Shown here in pieces: positions 30,018 through 43,249 of a stretch of DNA of 64,000 nt. Below the pieces are notes generated by a model. That model saw only the letters and a list, made by a program, of their open reading frames with translations. It had not been told where the DNA came from and made no database searches. The stretch comes from Acanthosepion pharaonis. Its lineage: Eukaryota > Mollusca > Cephalopoda > Sepiida > Sepiidae. Location of the stretch: NCBI GenBank assembly GCA_903632075.3, contig CAHIKZ030000583.1, positions 1,507,501-1,571,500 on the forward strand, given 5' to 3'. Numbering within the stretch: position 1 is the first letter of the stretch; every line of letters starts with the position of its first letter. The translations under genes were made by a program, and so were the position numbers.

Positions 30018-30333
30018 GTGTTTATAGTTAGTACTATTGTGGCCAGGTGAGAGAAGTTTGATCCAGTTTTCTTGCTGCTGTTACAGTGCAAACATAGCCG
30101 CTCCGCTAGCAGTGTGCACCAAAGAAAACAAAGAACGTTTGTGTCTTTGTATGGCTAATTATTTTCATGCTATGGTAATTATTTCAAAATCATCTAGTGG
30201 TGTCATATAAAATACATGAGATGAAATCTCATTAAATGTGTGAAAAGTGGAAAAGTAATTAAAAAATATCTCAATAATAATTGTCAGTTAATTCTAACGA
30301 TGAACACAATCACGACTCTATCTGAAAGGAACT
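30018..30333 (+). mobile_element. 350-bp repeat with tRNA-like head, copy 1
   Basis: Shares with 30812-31199: TATAGT.RG.ACT.TTGTGG, AAGTT.GA..CAGTTTTCTT, GCTACTGTTACAGTG-type block, TCCGCTAGC, TGTCAGTTAATTCTA and CACAATCACGACTCTATCTG. The head with a B-box-like AAGTTTGATCCAG suggests a tRNA-derived SINE, but the A box is poor. Confidence 0.5.
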
Positions 30334-30596
30334 TATCTAAACTTAACCCTGTGAGCTCTGCCCTCCTGCTGAGACCCAGAGGCATAATCCCAAATAATTG
30401 GTACGTAATGTTTCACGGTAGATATAAAAATAGTAGATAATGACGACTTTATTGAATAAATGTACTCTTCCTTATTTCAAGATATATATATTTTTTGTGT
30501 CATTTTGGTAAATATATCTGTTAAAGTATTAATGTCAGTATTATTTTGATTTTTTGCTTAATTTAGACGACAATTTATCCATCGAAGCCTGTTTGT

Positions 30597-30699
30597 AAAC
30601 AGAATGTGATCGATATCAATAGATATAGATAGATACATAGATATAGTTAGCTAGTTACCTAGATAGATTGATAAGACAGACAAATTGAACACTGCCGAA

Positions 30700-30749
<50 letters not shown>
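30597..30749. repeat. (GATA)n and (TCTA)n tracts
   Basis: Short GATA-rich run at about 30618-30680 followed by (TCTA)n at about 30700-30749, near-complementary to each other. Confidence 0.8.
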
Positions 30750-30811
30750 GTAACTCAAAAACGATCGGAACTTTCAACATATATTTATGTTCCTCACACT
30801 GCCTTCTGCTT

Positions 30812-30942
30812 ATGCGGGCTTATAGTCGGGACTGTTGTGGTCACGTGATGCAAGTTCGAGCTTGACCGTGCCAGTTTTCTTTGCTACTGTTACAGTGTAA
30901 CCATAGCAAGTCCGCTAGCTTTCTGGACCAAAGAGTTCCAAA

Positions 30943-31012
<70 letters not shown>

Positions 31013-31199
31013 TTTCTATGCCAAAAATTTTTCATGACGGATAGAAATGCAATGCTAATTATTTTAAAAGTCTTCTAATATTGTCATAGAAAATACAAAG
31101 AATAAAACTCATCGGCAAATAATTAAAAACATACTATCAATAAAACTTGTCAGTTAATTCTACTGATGAACACAATCACGACTCTATCTGAAAGGGACT
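30812..31199 (+). mobile_element. 350-bp repeat with tRNA-like head, copy 2
   Basis: Same family as 30018-30333, with (TA)n of about 62 bp (30947-31009) inserted after TTCCAAAAA. GCAAGTTCGAGCTT is a better B-box match than in copy 1. Confidence 0.5.
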
Positions 31200-31775
31200 A
31201 CTTCTTTCTTTCTATACACCACATCCATTCAGAACATTGGAGATTATGGCTCTCCACCTCTTCCTCTATGCCTTGCAGCTCTCAACAAGTTCCTTCCCTC
31301 TGCTATCTCCCCTAGACCACGTTCTGTCATCCACCGACTCAAGCCCGCCAGGGATGTCACCCACTGCTTACCTTTGTCTGTCATTCCTTCTATTCGACCC
31401 CTGAGTGTCAGATTCTCCAGGCCCTCCTTCCTCATTATGTGTCCCAGGAACTTCAGCTATTTCATCCTGATGTTATGCATAAATCTCCATCTTGTCTGCA
31501 TCATCTCCAAGACCTCATCGTTTCTCGGTCCACGAAATCGTCAGCAACCTTCTGTAGAACCACATCTCCGTGGCTGCGAGAATATTCATCATCCTTGAGG
31601 AAGTAGTCCAACATTTGCTGCCGTAAAGAAGGACAGATATCACGTAAAAGTTCAGTTTTCTTTTCTTTGTTACCAAAGAAATCCTCCTGTCTCGGAATAT
31701 TCTACCCAGCTTTTGGAATAGGCCCTTATTCATACCAATATGTCTACGGATCTCAGTGTCGCACTAAACGTCTTC
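31200..31775 (-). pseudogene. LINE reverse-transcriptase tail, broken
   Basis: Two minus-strand frames carry consecutive parts. 31515-31733 reads LFQKLGRIFRDRRISLVTKK, VLLYGSKCWT and RRLLTISWTE. 31244-31435 reads MRKEGLENLTLRGRIEGMTD and SLAGLSRWMTERGLGEIAEG. Frameshifts separate them. This is the C-terminal third of the same LINE type as 1-310 and 20286-20640; catalytic motifs are absent. Confidence 0.75.
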
Positions 31776-32069
31776 TCTCAAAACGCTTCACTTAATTGTC
31801 CGCACATTCGGACTGATATGTATTTAGGTTTTGCGTATAGTTGTGGTACTATTGTGAAACTTATATTTTTTGATTTCCCCACATAAAAAATAATGATTAA
31901 ATTTCGTTTAAAATCATACAAGTTTTATTTTCTTACCCCAGCAGATTTTATAATCGACGTCTCTCGTATATTTGCACCAATGCAAAATATTTACTTCAAT
32001 TACCTATTCCACTTCCAAGTTACTTATAAGATACTTATAATCGTCGATAACTGACTATTAATAACTATG

Positions 32070-32767
32070 TTTTAGTTTGGTTTGGTTTGTTTTACGGCAT
32101 ATCAACAGCTCAATGGGTTATTCAATGACGACAAGATTTTTATTCCTGTTTTGTTTTGTTTATTTATGTTTTACCGCATCAATGGATTATTCAATGACGA
32201 CAAGAGTTTTATTACCGGTTTGTTTGTTTTGTTAAGTTGTACGGCATATCAACACCTTAATGGGTTATTCCATGACGACAAGAGTTTATTGCTTGGTTTT
32301 GTTTTGTTATGTTTTACGGCATATGAACCTCAATGGGTTATTCAATGACAACAAATGATTTATTGCTGGTATTTTTTTCGAAAAGTGTATTGCTGGTATT
32401 TTTTTTCAAAAATGTACTGCTGCTAATAATCTATTGTTAGTAATAATATTTCTTCAAAAGTTTATTGCTGATAATACTTTTTTACAAAGTATTTCTGGTA
32501 TTAAAACCTACATTTACATTTTCATAGTGTTTGTACACAGTTTTGGGGTTATGTATTTATCCATAGGTTGGGGCCCAACAGGTGCTACCACCCCGTGTCA
32601 GCGTGGAACTAGAAAAACCAAGAATTAAGAGGTGGTTCCACGCTCCCCAAAACCTCCTGATCAGAGTACTGGCTGTTGGACGAATTTTATCGTCTTAACC
32701 AGGACGCGGACGAAGTTTATCGTTTTACCCAGGACACGGATGTAGTTTATCGTCTTAAGCAGGAAGG
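32070..32767 (+). mobile_element. Element E, copy 3, with about four end units
   Basis: The end unit (ACGGCATATCAACAGCTCAA then TGGGTTATTCAATGACGACA) is repeated about four times, with starts near 32094, 32173, 32241 and 32316, giving spacings of 68-79 bp. A short internal array (GTATTGCTGGTATTTT), CACAGTTTTGGGG, body CCATAGGTTGGGGCCC, AAGAGGTGGTTCCACGCTCC and three TTTATCGT..AACCAGGAC-like units follow. Confidence 0.75.
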
Positions 32768-33009
32768 TTCTAGCTATGACTGACACGTTTTTTGCGGCTT
32801 ATTAACCTTATTATCAAGCTAATTAACACCAGAATGTATTTAAATTGTAAGAAACTATTTATATGTTACAGATAATAATAGTTCACTATTAATTAACGGA
32901 TTACTGAAGAATAAGGGGGGGTCATAACATTCAAAAGAATATTGGCCCATAAGTAAACCTCTGTTAATCAGCTATGTGCCATACGTGATACACGCTACAT
33001 TTCTATTCT

Positions 33010-33459
33010 AGTCTTCCTTTCTTTCTTTCTTTCTTTCTTTCTTTTTTACTTGCTATCTATCTATCTATTCATCTATCTATCTATCTATCTATCTATCTGT
33101 CTATCTATCTCTATTGTTCCTATCTCTCTATATCATTCTGTTTCTATCTATCTATCTATCTATCTATCATCTATCTATCTCATTGTTCTTATCTCTCTCT
33201 CTCTCTATCTATCTAACTATCTCATTGCTTCTATCTATCTATTTCATTTTGTTTCTTTCTATCAGTTTCTATATATCTATCTCATTCTGTTTCTTTCCAT
33301 CAGTATCTATCTATCTATCTATCTATCTATCTACGTAATTATGTATACTTCTCTCTGTCTCATTCTCTTTCTATCTATCTCATTGTGTTTCTTACTCTCT
33401 ATCTATTTCATTCTGTTTCTTTTTATCTATGTCATTTTGTTTTTCTATCTCATTCAATT

Positions 33460-33503
<44 letters not shown>

Positions 33504-33512
33504 ACATACCAT
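33010..33512 (+). repeat. (CTTT)n then interrupted (TCTA)n array
   Basis: (CTTT)n at about 33018-33045, then (TCTA)n blocks separated by CTCATTCTGTTTC-like spacers to 33512. Ser/Ile/Tyr/Leu-rich frames are repeat translations. Confidence 0.9.
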
Positions 33513-34499
33513 TCACAAGTATATTTGACCGTAAGTAAACCTCTTTTAGTCAGCTACGTGCCCTAGGTGATACACGCTTGGGCGATCATGTATCTTTCGA
33601 TACGAGCCTGACGTTGGAGATTTTATCCCGTAGTAGGTTGCCATTTCTTTCAGCAGTAGACTAGTTGCTAATCAAGGCTAAAAACCCATTTTGTCCTGTT
33701 CTTCAACATATTAACATTCCCAAGGGTATTTGAAGTGAATCTAAAGGACTCGACTAGAAAACAAACGTAATTGGAATCGGTACACTGTTATCCGATTAGC
33801 AAATCCACGTCTTTATACATTACACCACCCGCATATCCAAGATACCATCAATCGGGGTACTGTACAGTCCCGACGCTGCTTATATTTTATGATCCCTCGG
33901 GAACATTTTTTTTTTCAATGTGATATGGCTATAAACCTATGTACGTTATGGTGGAAATGAGATATTCAATATCTTCATGTGGCCATGTTTCAATGTAATA
34001 CCAAATAAATGTTGAAAATGTCTATTAGTAATGTCTATCAATCGTTTAACACCGTTTTTTCTAACAGAGAACAAACAAACCATGTTTATTAATATTTTGG
34101 AAGTAATTTAACCAGCTGTGAATTAGCCAATGTAAACATTAATCAAGTCTAGAATTTAGTTAAAAAAATATTGCACATTAAAAATCTAGAAAAGAATCCG
34201 AAAATAAATAGAAAATGATATTCATCATAAGGAAATATCTTTTAAATATGATGACTGCATCTCATTGACAAAGAAGATATGTCTTTTCCTCTCGTCATGT
34301 TCATAGGAATAAGTAAAATAATTATTGTCAGATGAATAAAATCTCCTGTTATTTTTGCATAAGTAAATGCCGACTAGATTCAAAACATAATATTCTGAGG
34401 TACTTTCATCGTTAAGCCTCATATTTCCACATTATAACTGCCATTTTATAATCTCATATCTACTTTCATACATACATACATACATACACACATATATAC

Positions 34500-34500
<1 letters not shown>
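33513..34500. other. Gene-free stretch
   Basis: Contains the short repeat shared with 20130-20290 (at about 33650-33800) and an (ATAC)n run near 34470. No gene seen. Confidence 0.4.
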
Positions 34501-35033
<533 letters not shown>

Positions 35034-35393
35034 TCCCTACCCCTACCTAAACATAAAGTTAATAAAAATGAAAACTCTTGTCTGTATGATTGTAATTCCC
35101 TGTATCCTTGGGAACACTGAATTATGAATTTTTCTGTACTGTTAAAACTCAGTAAATTTAAAAATATAAGTTACTCCAAAATTCACTTGGGGATGAAATG
35201 AAACTAATGTTTTTAATTTAATTACAAAATTAAATTTAAAGTTTTCAGCTTCCATTTTTGAAACATGGTCATTACTGTGTAGCGAAAAAACATGTTTTAA
35301 TTTATAATATTAATTTGTAAATTTGCATTGAGCACTATTTTTGTAAAAAAAAAACATAACAATAATAATACCGGATTATATCTTACAGTTCTG

Positions 35394-35459
<66 letters not shown>

Positions 35460-35753
35460 GTAGTACTAGTATTACCAAAGATAACAGGCATTTTACTAAT
35501 GTTTTTTTTTATGAATACTTTTCTCAAACAAAGGAGGAATTTGCATCAGAAATTGTCCAAGGCTCATTTCCGGGAAGAAAAGTACAAGAAATAAACGAGC
35601 TATCTATTTTTTTAAAGTTACTATCCAGGTAAAATGGAGGCATCGGTCGTTTATGCTCTGCATGTCGAAGAAGTGTCATTCATAATTTGAAATCAATTAT
35701 TAAAATTCATCGACACAAAAAAGCTGTCTTAAATAACTGTGTAAATAGACTGC

Positions 35754-35814
<61 letters not shown>

Positions 35815-35960
35815 AACTTCATTAAACATGGTAGACAAGGTGAGTTTTTTATATAATTTCTCATATGATCTTTATATTTTTTTTTTTTTGGTAGATAAAT
35901 TACCCAAAAACTGTCTAAATACTATTTTCCAGCGCTTCCGCCTATCATACATTTAACCTT
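35034..35960. repeat. Two (TA)n tracts in gene-free sequence
   Basis: (TA)n at 35397-35456 and 35761-35811. Between them a frame containing CRRSVIHNLKSIIKIHRH has a zinc-finger look but no supporting context. Confidence 0.6.
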
Positions 35961-36091
35961 TGTCAAAGCTGAAATATATTAACAGTTAATTAACATTCCC
36001 TGATGATGCGTCTATATTCACATGATTAAAGTAACTACTGCTTAATCTAGACTCTTGCTTTTGTTTGTCTGTCTGTACATATGTATGTAAA

Positions 36092-36131
<40 letters not shown>
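36092..36131 (+). repeat. (TATC)n tract
   Basis: About ten perfect TATC units. Confidence 0.9.
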
Positions 36132-36134
<3 letters not shown>

Positions 36135-36306
36135 TGGTATCATGTAACATCAATTACTAACGTAAAAATGACAAAACCAGTTTTGCGATCAAGATTTTGT
36201 GGTTAGAAAACGAAACAAGATTTTTTTTAAAAAATAGACCTGGCAGAGGGAGACTGAAGAGTTTTACCCGAAAGGTCGTAGCTTGCAACAATCGAATAGA
36301 CTGCAC

Positions 36307-36307
<1 letters not shown>

Positions 36308-36383
<76 letters not shown>

Positions 36384-36410
36384 GTGTGTGCGTGCGTGCG
36401 TGCGTGCGTG
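36308..36410 (+). repeat. (TA)n followed by (TGCG)n
   Basis: (TA)n at 36308-36381, then GTGTG and a (TGCG)n run to 36411. Confidence 0.9.
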
Positions 36411-36411
36411 C

Positions 36412-36660
36412 GTACCCTAATGATACGGCATCGGTGAGAGTCGTGTCTTCAAGAAAGTAGTCATCGTCTAATGGAGGTTGGTTTCCCCTGGTGGAATAAA
36501 TGACCACGACAAAAGACGTCCCGTCACATTGGAGCAATCCGGCTGTGGTTTCAAGCTAGATATCTAGAGGGAATATGGGGTGACCCTAAAATCAGACCCG
36601 GTGATGACGATAATGATAGAGAAGTTCATGACAATGAGCTGTCTATGTTGCTTCAGAGAA
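36412..36660 (+). other. Unassigned open frame segment
   Basis: From about 36533 a frame reads AIRLWFQARYLEGIWGDPKI and RPGDDDNDREVHDNELSMLL, then enters (TATC)n. It has a protein-like composition but I recognise no family. The corresponding frame is shifted in copy 2, so it is not conserved. Confidence 0.2.
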
Positions 36661-36666
36661 ATTTGA

Positions 36667-36667
<1 letters not shown>

Positions 36668-36706
<39 letters not shown>

Positions 36707-36723
36707 CTAGTCCGTTTATAACC

Positions 36724-36769
<46 letters not shown>

Positions 36770-36841
36770 CATTCTGCTTCTTTATCTCTATCTCATTCTG
36801 TTTCTATCTATCTATCTCATTCTTTCTATCTCATTGTTTTT

Positions 36842-36880
<39 letters not shown>

Positions 36881-37059
36881 ATCTATCTATCTCATTCTGT
36901 TCCATATATCTCATTGCGTTTCTTTCTATCTATCTATCTATCTATCCCAGTCTGTTTATTACCCAATCTATCTATCCTATCTATCTATCTATCCATCTAT
37001 CCTCATCTATCTATCTATCTATCTATCAACCCCTAGTCTGCTTATTCATCTATCTATCC

Positions 37060-37104
<45 letters not shown>

Positions 37105-37144
37105 CCCTAGTCTGCTTATAACCCTATCTATCTATCTATCCATC

Positions 37145-37181
<37 letters not shown>

Positions 37182-37196
37182 CTAGTCGTTTATAAC

Positions 37197-37246
<50 letters not shown>

Positions 37247-37330
37247 CATTCTGTTTCTTTCTCTCTATCTCATTCTGTTTCTATCTATCTATCTATCTAT
37301 CATCTATCTATCTATCTATCTATTTCATCA
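36668..37330 (+). repeat. Long interrupted (TATC)n array
   Basis: (TATC)n blocks separated by CCTAGTCTGTTTATAACC-like and CTCATTCTGTTTC-like spacers, with (CTTT)n at 36843-36880. The recurring spacers show higher-order organisation. Confidence 0.9.
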
Positions 37331-37859
37331 TATTCGTATTTCATCCTCCAGTAACGTATTTTTATCATCTATCTCAGTTTCTTCCTATTTAACTATATAA
37401 TTTATTCTGGAAGATTGTGTACCGCAATTTGTGTTTGAAGCGGTTACATTTTGTTAAAGTCGAAAAGACTTTCTCGTTCCTATTCGACGCCTATTTATCT
37501 CGTGAAGAACATAATTCATGCATAGATGTTGGAAAATGGAAGACAGGAAGTTGGTGTTGAGGCTGGTAAAGCGCATGCGTGGGTGGGTGTGCTTTCATGT
37601 GATGTGGAAATATCTGACTCCCAGAGCGTATCGTAAAGATTTATCAGTTTAAACTCTAAATACGTTATAGCTGCCATTCCATCTTCTCAAGTAACGTTAT
37701 CTCTACCTTCAAAGTAATTATTATCTTCTACGCCATCTCTAGTTTTTTCATCAAGGATCTTAAGACTTTCTCGGGTTCTGCCTTTCTTGTATTTTCATTT
37801 CTTCTCGTACGTCGACTTCTCTTAATATTTTGCACCTTCGACATTTATTTCTCTTGCAT
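37331..37859. other. Gene-free stretch
   Basis: Mostly unique-looking sequence; becomes increasingly pyrimidine-rich towards the right. Confidence 0.4.
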
Positions 37860-39854
37860 TTTGCCCCTAAATCTTATTTTTCTCTTTCTTATTTTTTTTT
37901 TTATTTTTGTTGACCGTGTCTTTCTCTTTCAATTGTTGGTTCTTTTTTTTTTTCATCGGTTTTTACTTTTTAATTTTCTCATTATTATTTTGTTCTTTTT
38001 GGTAGCTTTTCTTCTCATCATTTTGTTAACATTTTTTGATTGCGTCCTTCAACAATATCTCAATTTTATTTTCGATTAGGTTCTTTCTTTCTTTCATTCT
38101 TCTTTTCTTTTCTTTCTTTTCTTTTCTCTGTCTTCTTCATTTTTTTTCTTTCTTTCTTTCTTTTCTCTGTCCTTCTTTAAGCCTTCATTTTTCCTTTCTT
38201 TTCTCTTTGCCTTCCTTTTTTTCTTTCTTTGTTTCTTTTTGTCCTCTTTAAGCCTTGTTTTTTCTTTCTTTCTCTTCTTGTCTCTGTCTATTACCTTCTT
38301 TTTTTTTTTTTTCTTTTCTTTCTCTCTGTCCTTCATTTTTTTTCTTTTTCTTTCTTTCTCTTTGTCCTTCTTTAAACTTCATTTTTTTCTTTTTTCTTTC
38401 TTTCTTTGTCCTTCTTTAGCCTTCATTTTTCTTTTCTTTTCTTTCTTTCTCTGTCCTTCTTTAAGCCTTTATTTTTCTTTCTTTCTTTCTTTTCTTTCTC
38501 TTCGTTTTCTTTTTTTTCCTTCTTTTCTTTTCTCTGTCCATTTTTTCATTTTTTCTTTCTTTCTTTCTCTCTGTCCTTCTTTAAGCCTTCTATTTTTCTT
38601 TTTTCTTTCTTTCTTTTCTCTCTGTCCCTTTAAGCCTTATTTTTCTTTCCTTTTTTTTTTTTCTCTTATTCTTACATTTATTCTTTTTCGTTTTTCTTCG
38701 TTTCTTTCTTTTCTTTTCATTCTCTCTTTTGTTTGTTTCTTTTCCAACCTTTGTTTCATTTTCATTTTCGTTCTTTCTTTTTGTTTCCTCCTGTCTTTTT
38801 TCTTTCCTCTCTTTTTTCTAGTTTTTCCATTCTTTTTTCTTCCTTCCTTTTTCTTTGTTTGTTTTTTTTTTTGGCATTCTTTCTTTTTCTCATTCTCTTT
38901 CTTTCGGTCTTTATTACATTCTTTCTTTTTTTCTCTTTTTCTCTGTCTCTGTTTTCTTTTATTTAGTCTTTCATCTCGTTTCTTTTAGACGATCAAATTT
39001 GTCTTCTTTTATTTCTTCCTTCTTTTTACAGTTGGATTTTTTTTCATTATTTTCTTTCTTTCTTCTTCCTTTTCTTTCTTCTTATTTTTACACAATCAAA
39101 TATTATTTCTTATTTTTTCTTTGTCTTTCTTTTCTTTTTATCTTTCTTATTCTCTTAACGTTTTCTCTTCTTGAATTTATTCTTTCCTTTATTTTTCCTT
39201 TTATGCATTTTCTTCTCTTTTTTTCCTTCCTTCCATTCTTTGTTTGAGTCTTTTCTGTTCGTCTTCGAATTGTATTTGGTTTCATTTACTGTCGAATTTC
39301 TTTTTTATTTTCCTTTTCTTATTTTTTTTTTTCCTTTTTGGATTTTTATTTTCTTCTCCCCTTTTTACAACGGAAGTATTTTTTTCTCTTTTTTCTTCCT
39401 TTCCTTTTCTTTCTTTCTTTTCTTTCTTTCTTTCTTTCTTTTCTTTCATTTTTTTTTCTTTTTATTTTTGTTTTCAGGTATTCCTCACTGATGTTGAGTG
39501 GCCCTCTCACGTCTTTTTGTTCTCCGAATTCTTCGATTTTTCACTCTCTCCTATCCGCTTATATTCCACCTTCTTCTTCAAATTACCTATGTTCATCATC
39601 ATCATCATCATCATCATCTTCTTCTTCTTCTTCTTCTTCTTCTTCTTCTTCTTCTTCTTGTTATTCGTCCTTTTTATCTTCTTTTTTCTTCTACTTGTTT
39701 GTCCTTTAATTTTTTTTATTTTTCTTCTTCTTCTCATTATTATTATTATTATTTTTTGCCAAATTGGTTCCTTTCGTAATTATTCACCACTCTTTCTTCC
39801 CTATTCCTTCCAGTCTTCATTTCTTTCTTTCTCCTCCTCTTTCCTTTTCTTCTT

Positions 39855-39929
<75 letters not shown>

Positions 39930-40195
39930 ATTATTTCAGTATTTTTCATGTTAGTTTTTCTTTCCTATTCCTTCCGTCTTTCTCTTCTATATCCTGTTTC
40001 TCTTCCTACACCTTTTTCCTCTTGAACTCTCTTTTTTCTCCTTTTTATATTAATAATGATAATTATTATTATTATGACTATCATCATCATCATCATCATC
40101 ATCATTATTTATTATCCGCCTAATTTTCTTCCTATTCCTTGCATCTTCTTTTTCTTCTTCCTCCTCTACTTCCTCACCCTCCTTCATTTCTTCCT

Positions 40196-40226
<31 letters not shown>

Positions 40227-40480
40227 TTATTATTATTATTATTATAATTATTCGCTGTCTTTGCTGTTGTTTTTTTTATTAAAATTGTCTGTTTTTTGCT
40301 TTTTTATTCATCGTCTCTTTTTATTGTCGTCGATGTTTTTTTTTTTTTTTTTTTTTTTTTTATCTCGAGTTACTTTTCTCATTTATTTCCGCATTTTGAT
40401 CCCAAGGCACCATTTTCTTCTTCTTTCTTCTTCTTCTTCTTCTTCTTCTTCTTCTTCTTCTTCTTCTTCTTTCTTCTAAC
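37860..40480 (+). repeat. 2.6-kb pyrimidine-rich tract
   Basis: The plus strand is overwhelmingly C and T. (CTTT)n-rich sequence carries a recurring TCTGTCCTTCTTTAAGCC spacer at irregular spacing, then (TCA)n, (TTC)n and (TTA)n runs (39594-39658, 39850-39925, 40080-40110, 40195-40245, 40418-40475). Phe/Ser/Leu-rich frames are translations of this composition. Confidence 0.9.
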
Positions 40481-41232
40481 TTCCCTCCTCCTTATCATCA
40501 TCTTCTGTCTTCTTCCTGCTTTTTTTTCCCAGGAATATTATAGCATCTATTTTCTCTTCCTTTCCTTCTTCATCTTCAGGTATATTGTTTATGTTGGGGG
40601 TTCTTTTTTGCATTTATCCTCTCTTCCTCTTCATTACTATTACATTTCTAATTCATCCCTATCGCCCTGTCCTCCTCTTCATCATCAGCAATTACCAACA
40701 ACTTCTTTAAACGCCATCCAAACGTCCCCACTTCATTTAAAAATTAATTTTTTTTAAACAAATGTCCTCTTAAAAAAAGTCGTTTCAAGATTTATTTCAA
40801 AATTTATTTTTTTTTGAAACTTTAAAAATATTCAAAGAACCAATTCTCGACAGATACTGTGAATTTATACCTATTTTAATGAAAACCTGACATTTGTAAA
40901 ACTGAATTCATAAAAACTTAATTTATATCTTTCACATTAGTACATTTTATCGTTGGTATACAATTTCAATTCTGGTAGTAATCTACTTGCAAATAAAATC
41001 ATGTTTGACATTTTCCACGAATTAGAATGTAAATTGGAAATGGATTAAAATCAGGCAATAGCGTAGCATCCAAAAATCAAGTAGCAACAATATCTGAATC
41101 AGTGAAAACCAGGTTTACCTCTTAAGTTACTGGCTATTTCGTTAATAAACGAATATATATATTCCATTGGATTCTGTTTCATTTATGCAAGTACTCTGTA
41201 TATGTCAAATTAATTATACATGTTTAAGTCAA

Positions 41233-41550
41233 GGTAGATGCTTATAATTAGTACTATTGTGTGGCCAGGTGAGAGAAGTTTGATCAGTTTCTTGCTGCTG
41301 TTACAGTGCAAACATAGCCGCTCCGCTAACAGTGTGCAAAGAAAACAAAGAACGTTTGTGTCTTTGTATGGCTAATTATTTTTCATGCTATGGTAATTAT
41401 TTCAAAATCATCTAGTGGTTATTGTATAAAAAATACATGAGATGAAATCTCATTAAATGTGTGAAAAGTGGAAAATAATTAAAATATCTCAATAATAATT
41501 GTCAGTTAATTCTAACGATGAACACAATCGACTCTATCTGAAAAGGAACT
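41233..41550 (+). mobile_element. 350-bp repeat, copy 3
   Basis: Counterpart of 30018-30333 in the second duplication copy, with several short indels. Confidence 0.5.
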
Positions 41551-42017
41551 TATCTAAACTTAACCCTGTGAGCTCTGCCCTCCTGCTGAGACAAGGCATA
41601 ATCCCAAATAATTGGTACGTAATGTTTCTGGTAGATATAAATAGTGATAATGACGACTTTTATTGAATAAATGTACTCTTCCTTATTTCAAGATATATAT
41701 ATTTTTTTGTCATTTTGGTAAATATATCTGTTAAAATAACATTATCCAGTATTATTTTGATTTTTTGCTTAATTTAGACGACAATTTATCCATCGAAGCC
41801 TGTTTGTAAACAGATGTGATCGATATCAATAGATATAGATAGATACATAGATATAGTTAGCGGGTTACCTAGAATGAATTGATAAGACAGACAAATTGAA
41901 CACTGAAATCTGTCTATCTATCTATCTATCTGTCTATCTATCTATCTATCTATCATGTAACTCAACTTGATCAGACTTTCAACATATATTTATGTTCCCT
42001 CACACTGCCTTCTGCTT

Positions 42018-42145
42018 ATGCGGAAGCATAGTCGGGACTATTGTGAATGCGTGATGCAAGTTCGAGCTTGACCGTGCCAGTTTTTCTTGCTACTGTTACA
42101 GTGTAACCATAGCAAGTCCGCTAGCTTTCTGGACAAAAGTTCAAA

Positions 42146-42205
<60 letters not shown>

Positions 42206-42390
42206 TTTCTATGCCAAAATTTTCATGACGGATAAATGCAATGCTAATTATTTTAAAAGGAATCTTCTAATATTGTCATAGAAAATACAAATAAAAACTC
42301 ATCGGCAAATAATTAAAAACATACTATCAATAAAACTTGTCAGTTAATTCTACTGATGAACACAATCACGACTCTATCTGAAAGGGACTA
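42018..42390 (+). mobile_element. 350-bp repeat, copy 4
   Basis: Counterpart of 30812-31199, including an internal (TA)n at about 42149-42202. Confidence 0.5.
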
Positions 42391-42965
42391 CTTCTTTCTT
42401 TTCTATACACCACATCCATTCAGAACATTGGAATTTTCTCCACCTCTTCCTCTATGCCTTGCAGCTCTCAACAAGTTCCTTCCCTCTGCTATCTCCCCTA
42501 GACCACGTTCTGTCATCCACCGACTCAAAGCCCGCCAGGGATGTCACCCTACTTACCTTTGTCTGTCATTCCTTCCTATTCGACCCTGAGTGTCAGATTC
42601 TCGGAGCCCTCCTTCCTCATTATGTGTCCCAGGAACTTGGCTACTTCATCCTGATGTTATGCATAAATCTCCATCTTGTCTGCATCATCTCCAAGACCTC
42701 ATCGTTTCTCAGTCCACGAAATCGTCAGCAACCTTCTGTAGAACTACATCTCCGTGGCTGCGAGAATATTCATCATCCTTGAGGAAGTAGTCCAACATTT
42801 GCTGCCGTAAGAAGGACAGATATCACGTAAAAGTTCAGTTTTCTTTTTCTTTGTTACCAAAGAAATCCTCCTGTCTCGGAATATTCTGCAGCTTTTGGAA
42901 TAGGCCTTATTCATACCAATATAATCTACGGATCTCAGTGTCGCACTAAACGTCTTCTCTCAAAA
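42391..42965 (-). pseudogene. LINE reverse-transcriptase tail, duplicated copy
   Basis: Counterpart of 31200-31775. Additional indels break the minus-strand frame further, so no long open frame remains even though the nucleotide match is clear. Confidence 0.7.
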
Positions 42966-43249
42966 CGCTTCTTAATTGTCCGCACATTCGGACTGATATG
43001 TATTTAGGTTTTGCGTATAGTTGTGGTACTATTGTGAAACTTATATTTTTGATTTCCCCATAAAAAATAACGATTAAATTTCGTTTAAAAATCATACAAG
43101 TTTTATTTTCTTACCCCAGCAGATTTTATAATCGACGTCTCTCGTATATTTGCACCAATGCAAAATATTTACTTCAATTACTATTCACTTCAAGAGTTAC
43201 TTATAAAGATACTTATAATCGTCGATAACTGACTATTACTAACTATGTT

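Noticed and set aside
31160..31205. CTGATGA..GAAAG as another hammerhead
   Set aside because: The bases between do not form stem II and no GTC or stem III follows. The paralogue has ACGATGA.
33050..33538. 162-codon Ser/Leu/Ile/Tyr frame and similar frames at 36834, 44159 and 47830
   Set aside because: Translation of (TCTA)n arrays; length follows the repeat and the copy-2 frames shift with indels.
35640..35720. CxxC..HRH frame as a zinc finger
   Set aside because: Only one possible finger, no downstream domain, and the upstream frame differs between duplication copies.
38239..38988. 249-codon Phe/Leu/Ser frame resembling a membrane protein, with relatives at 39244, 49622 and 49971
   Set aside because: Composition is that of the pyrimidine tract. 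All three plus-strand frames give similar hydrophobic strings.
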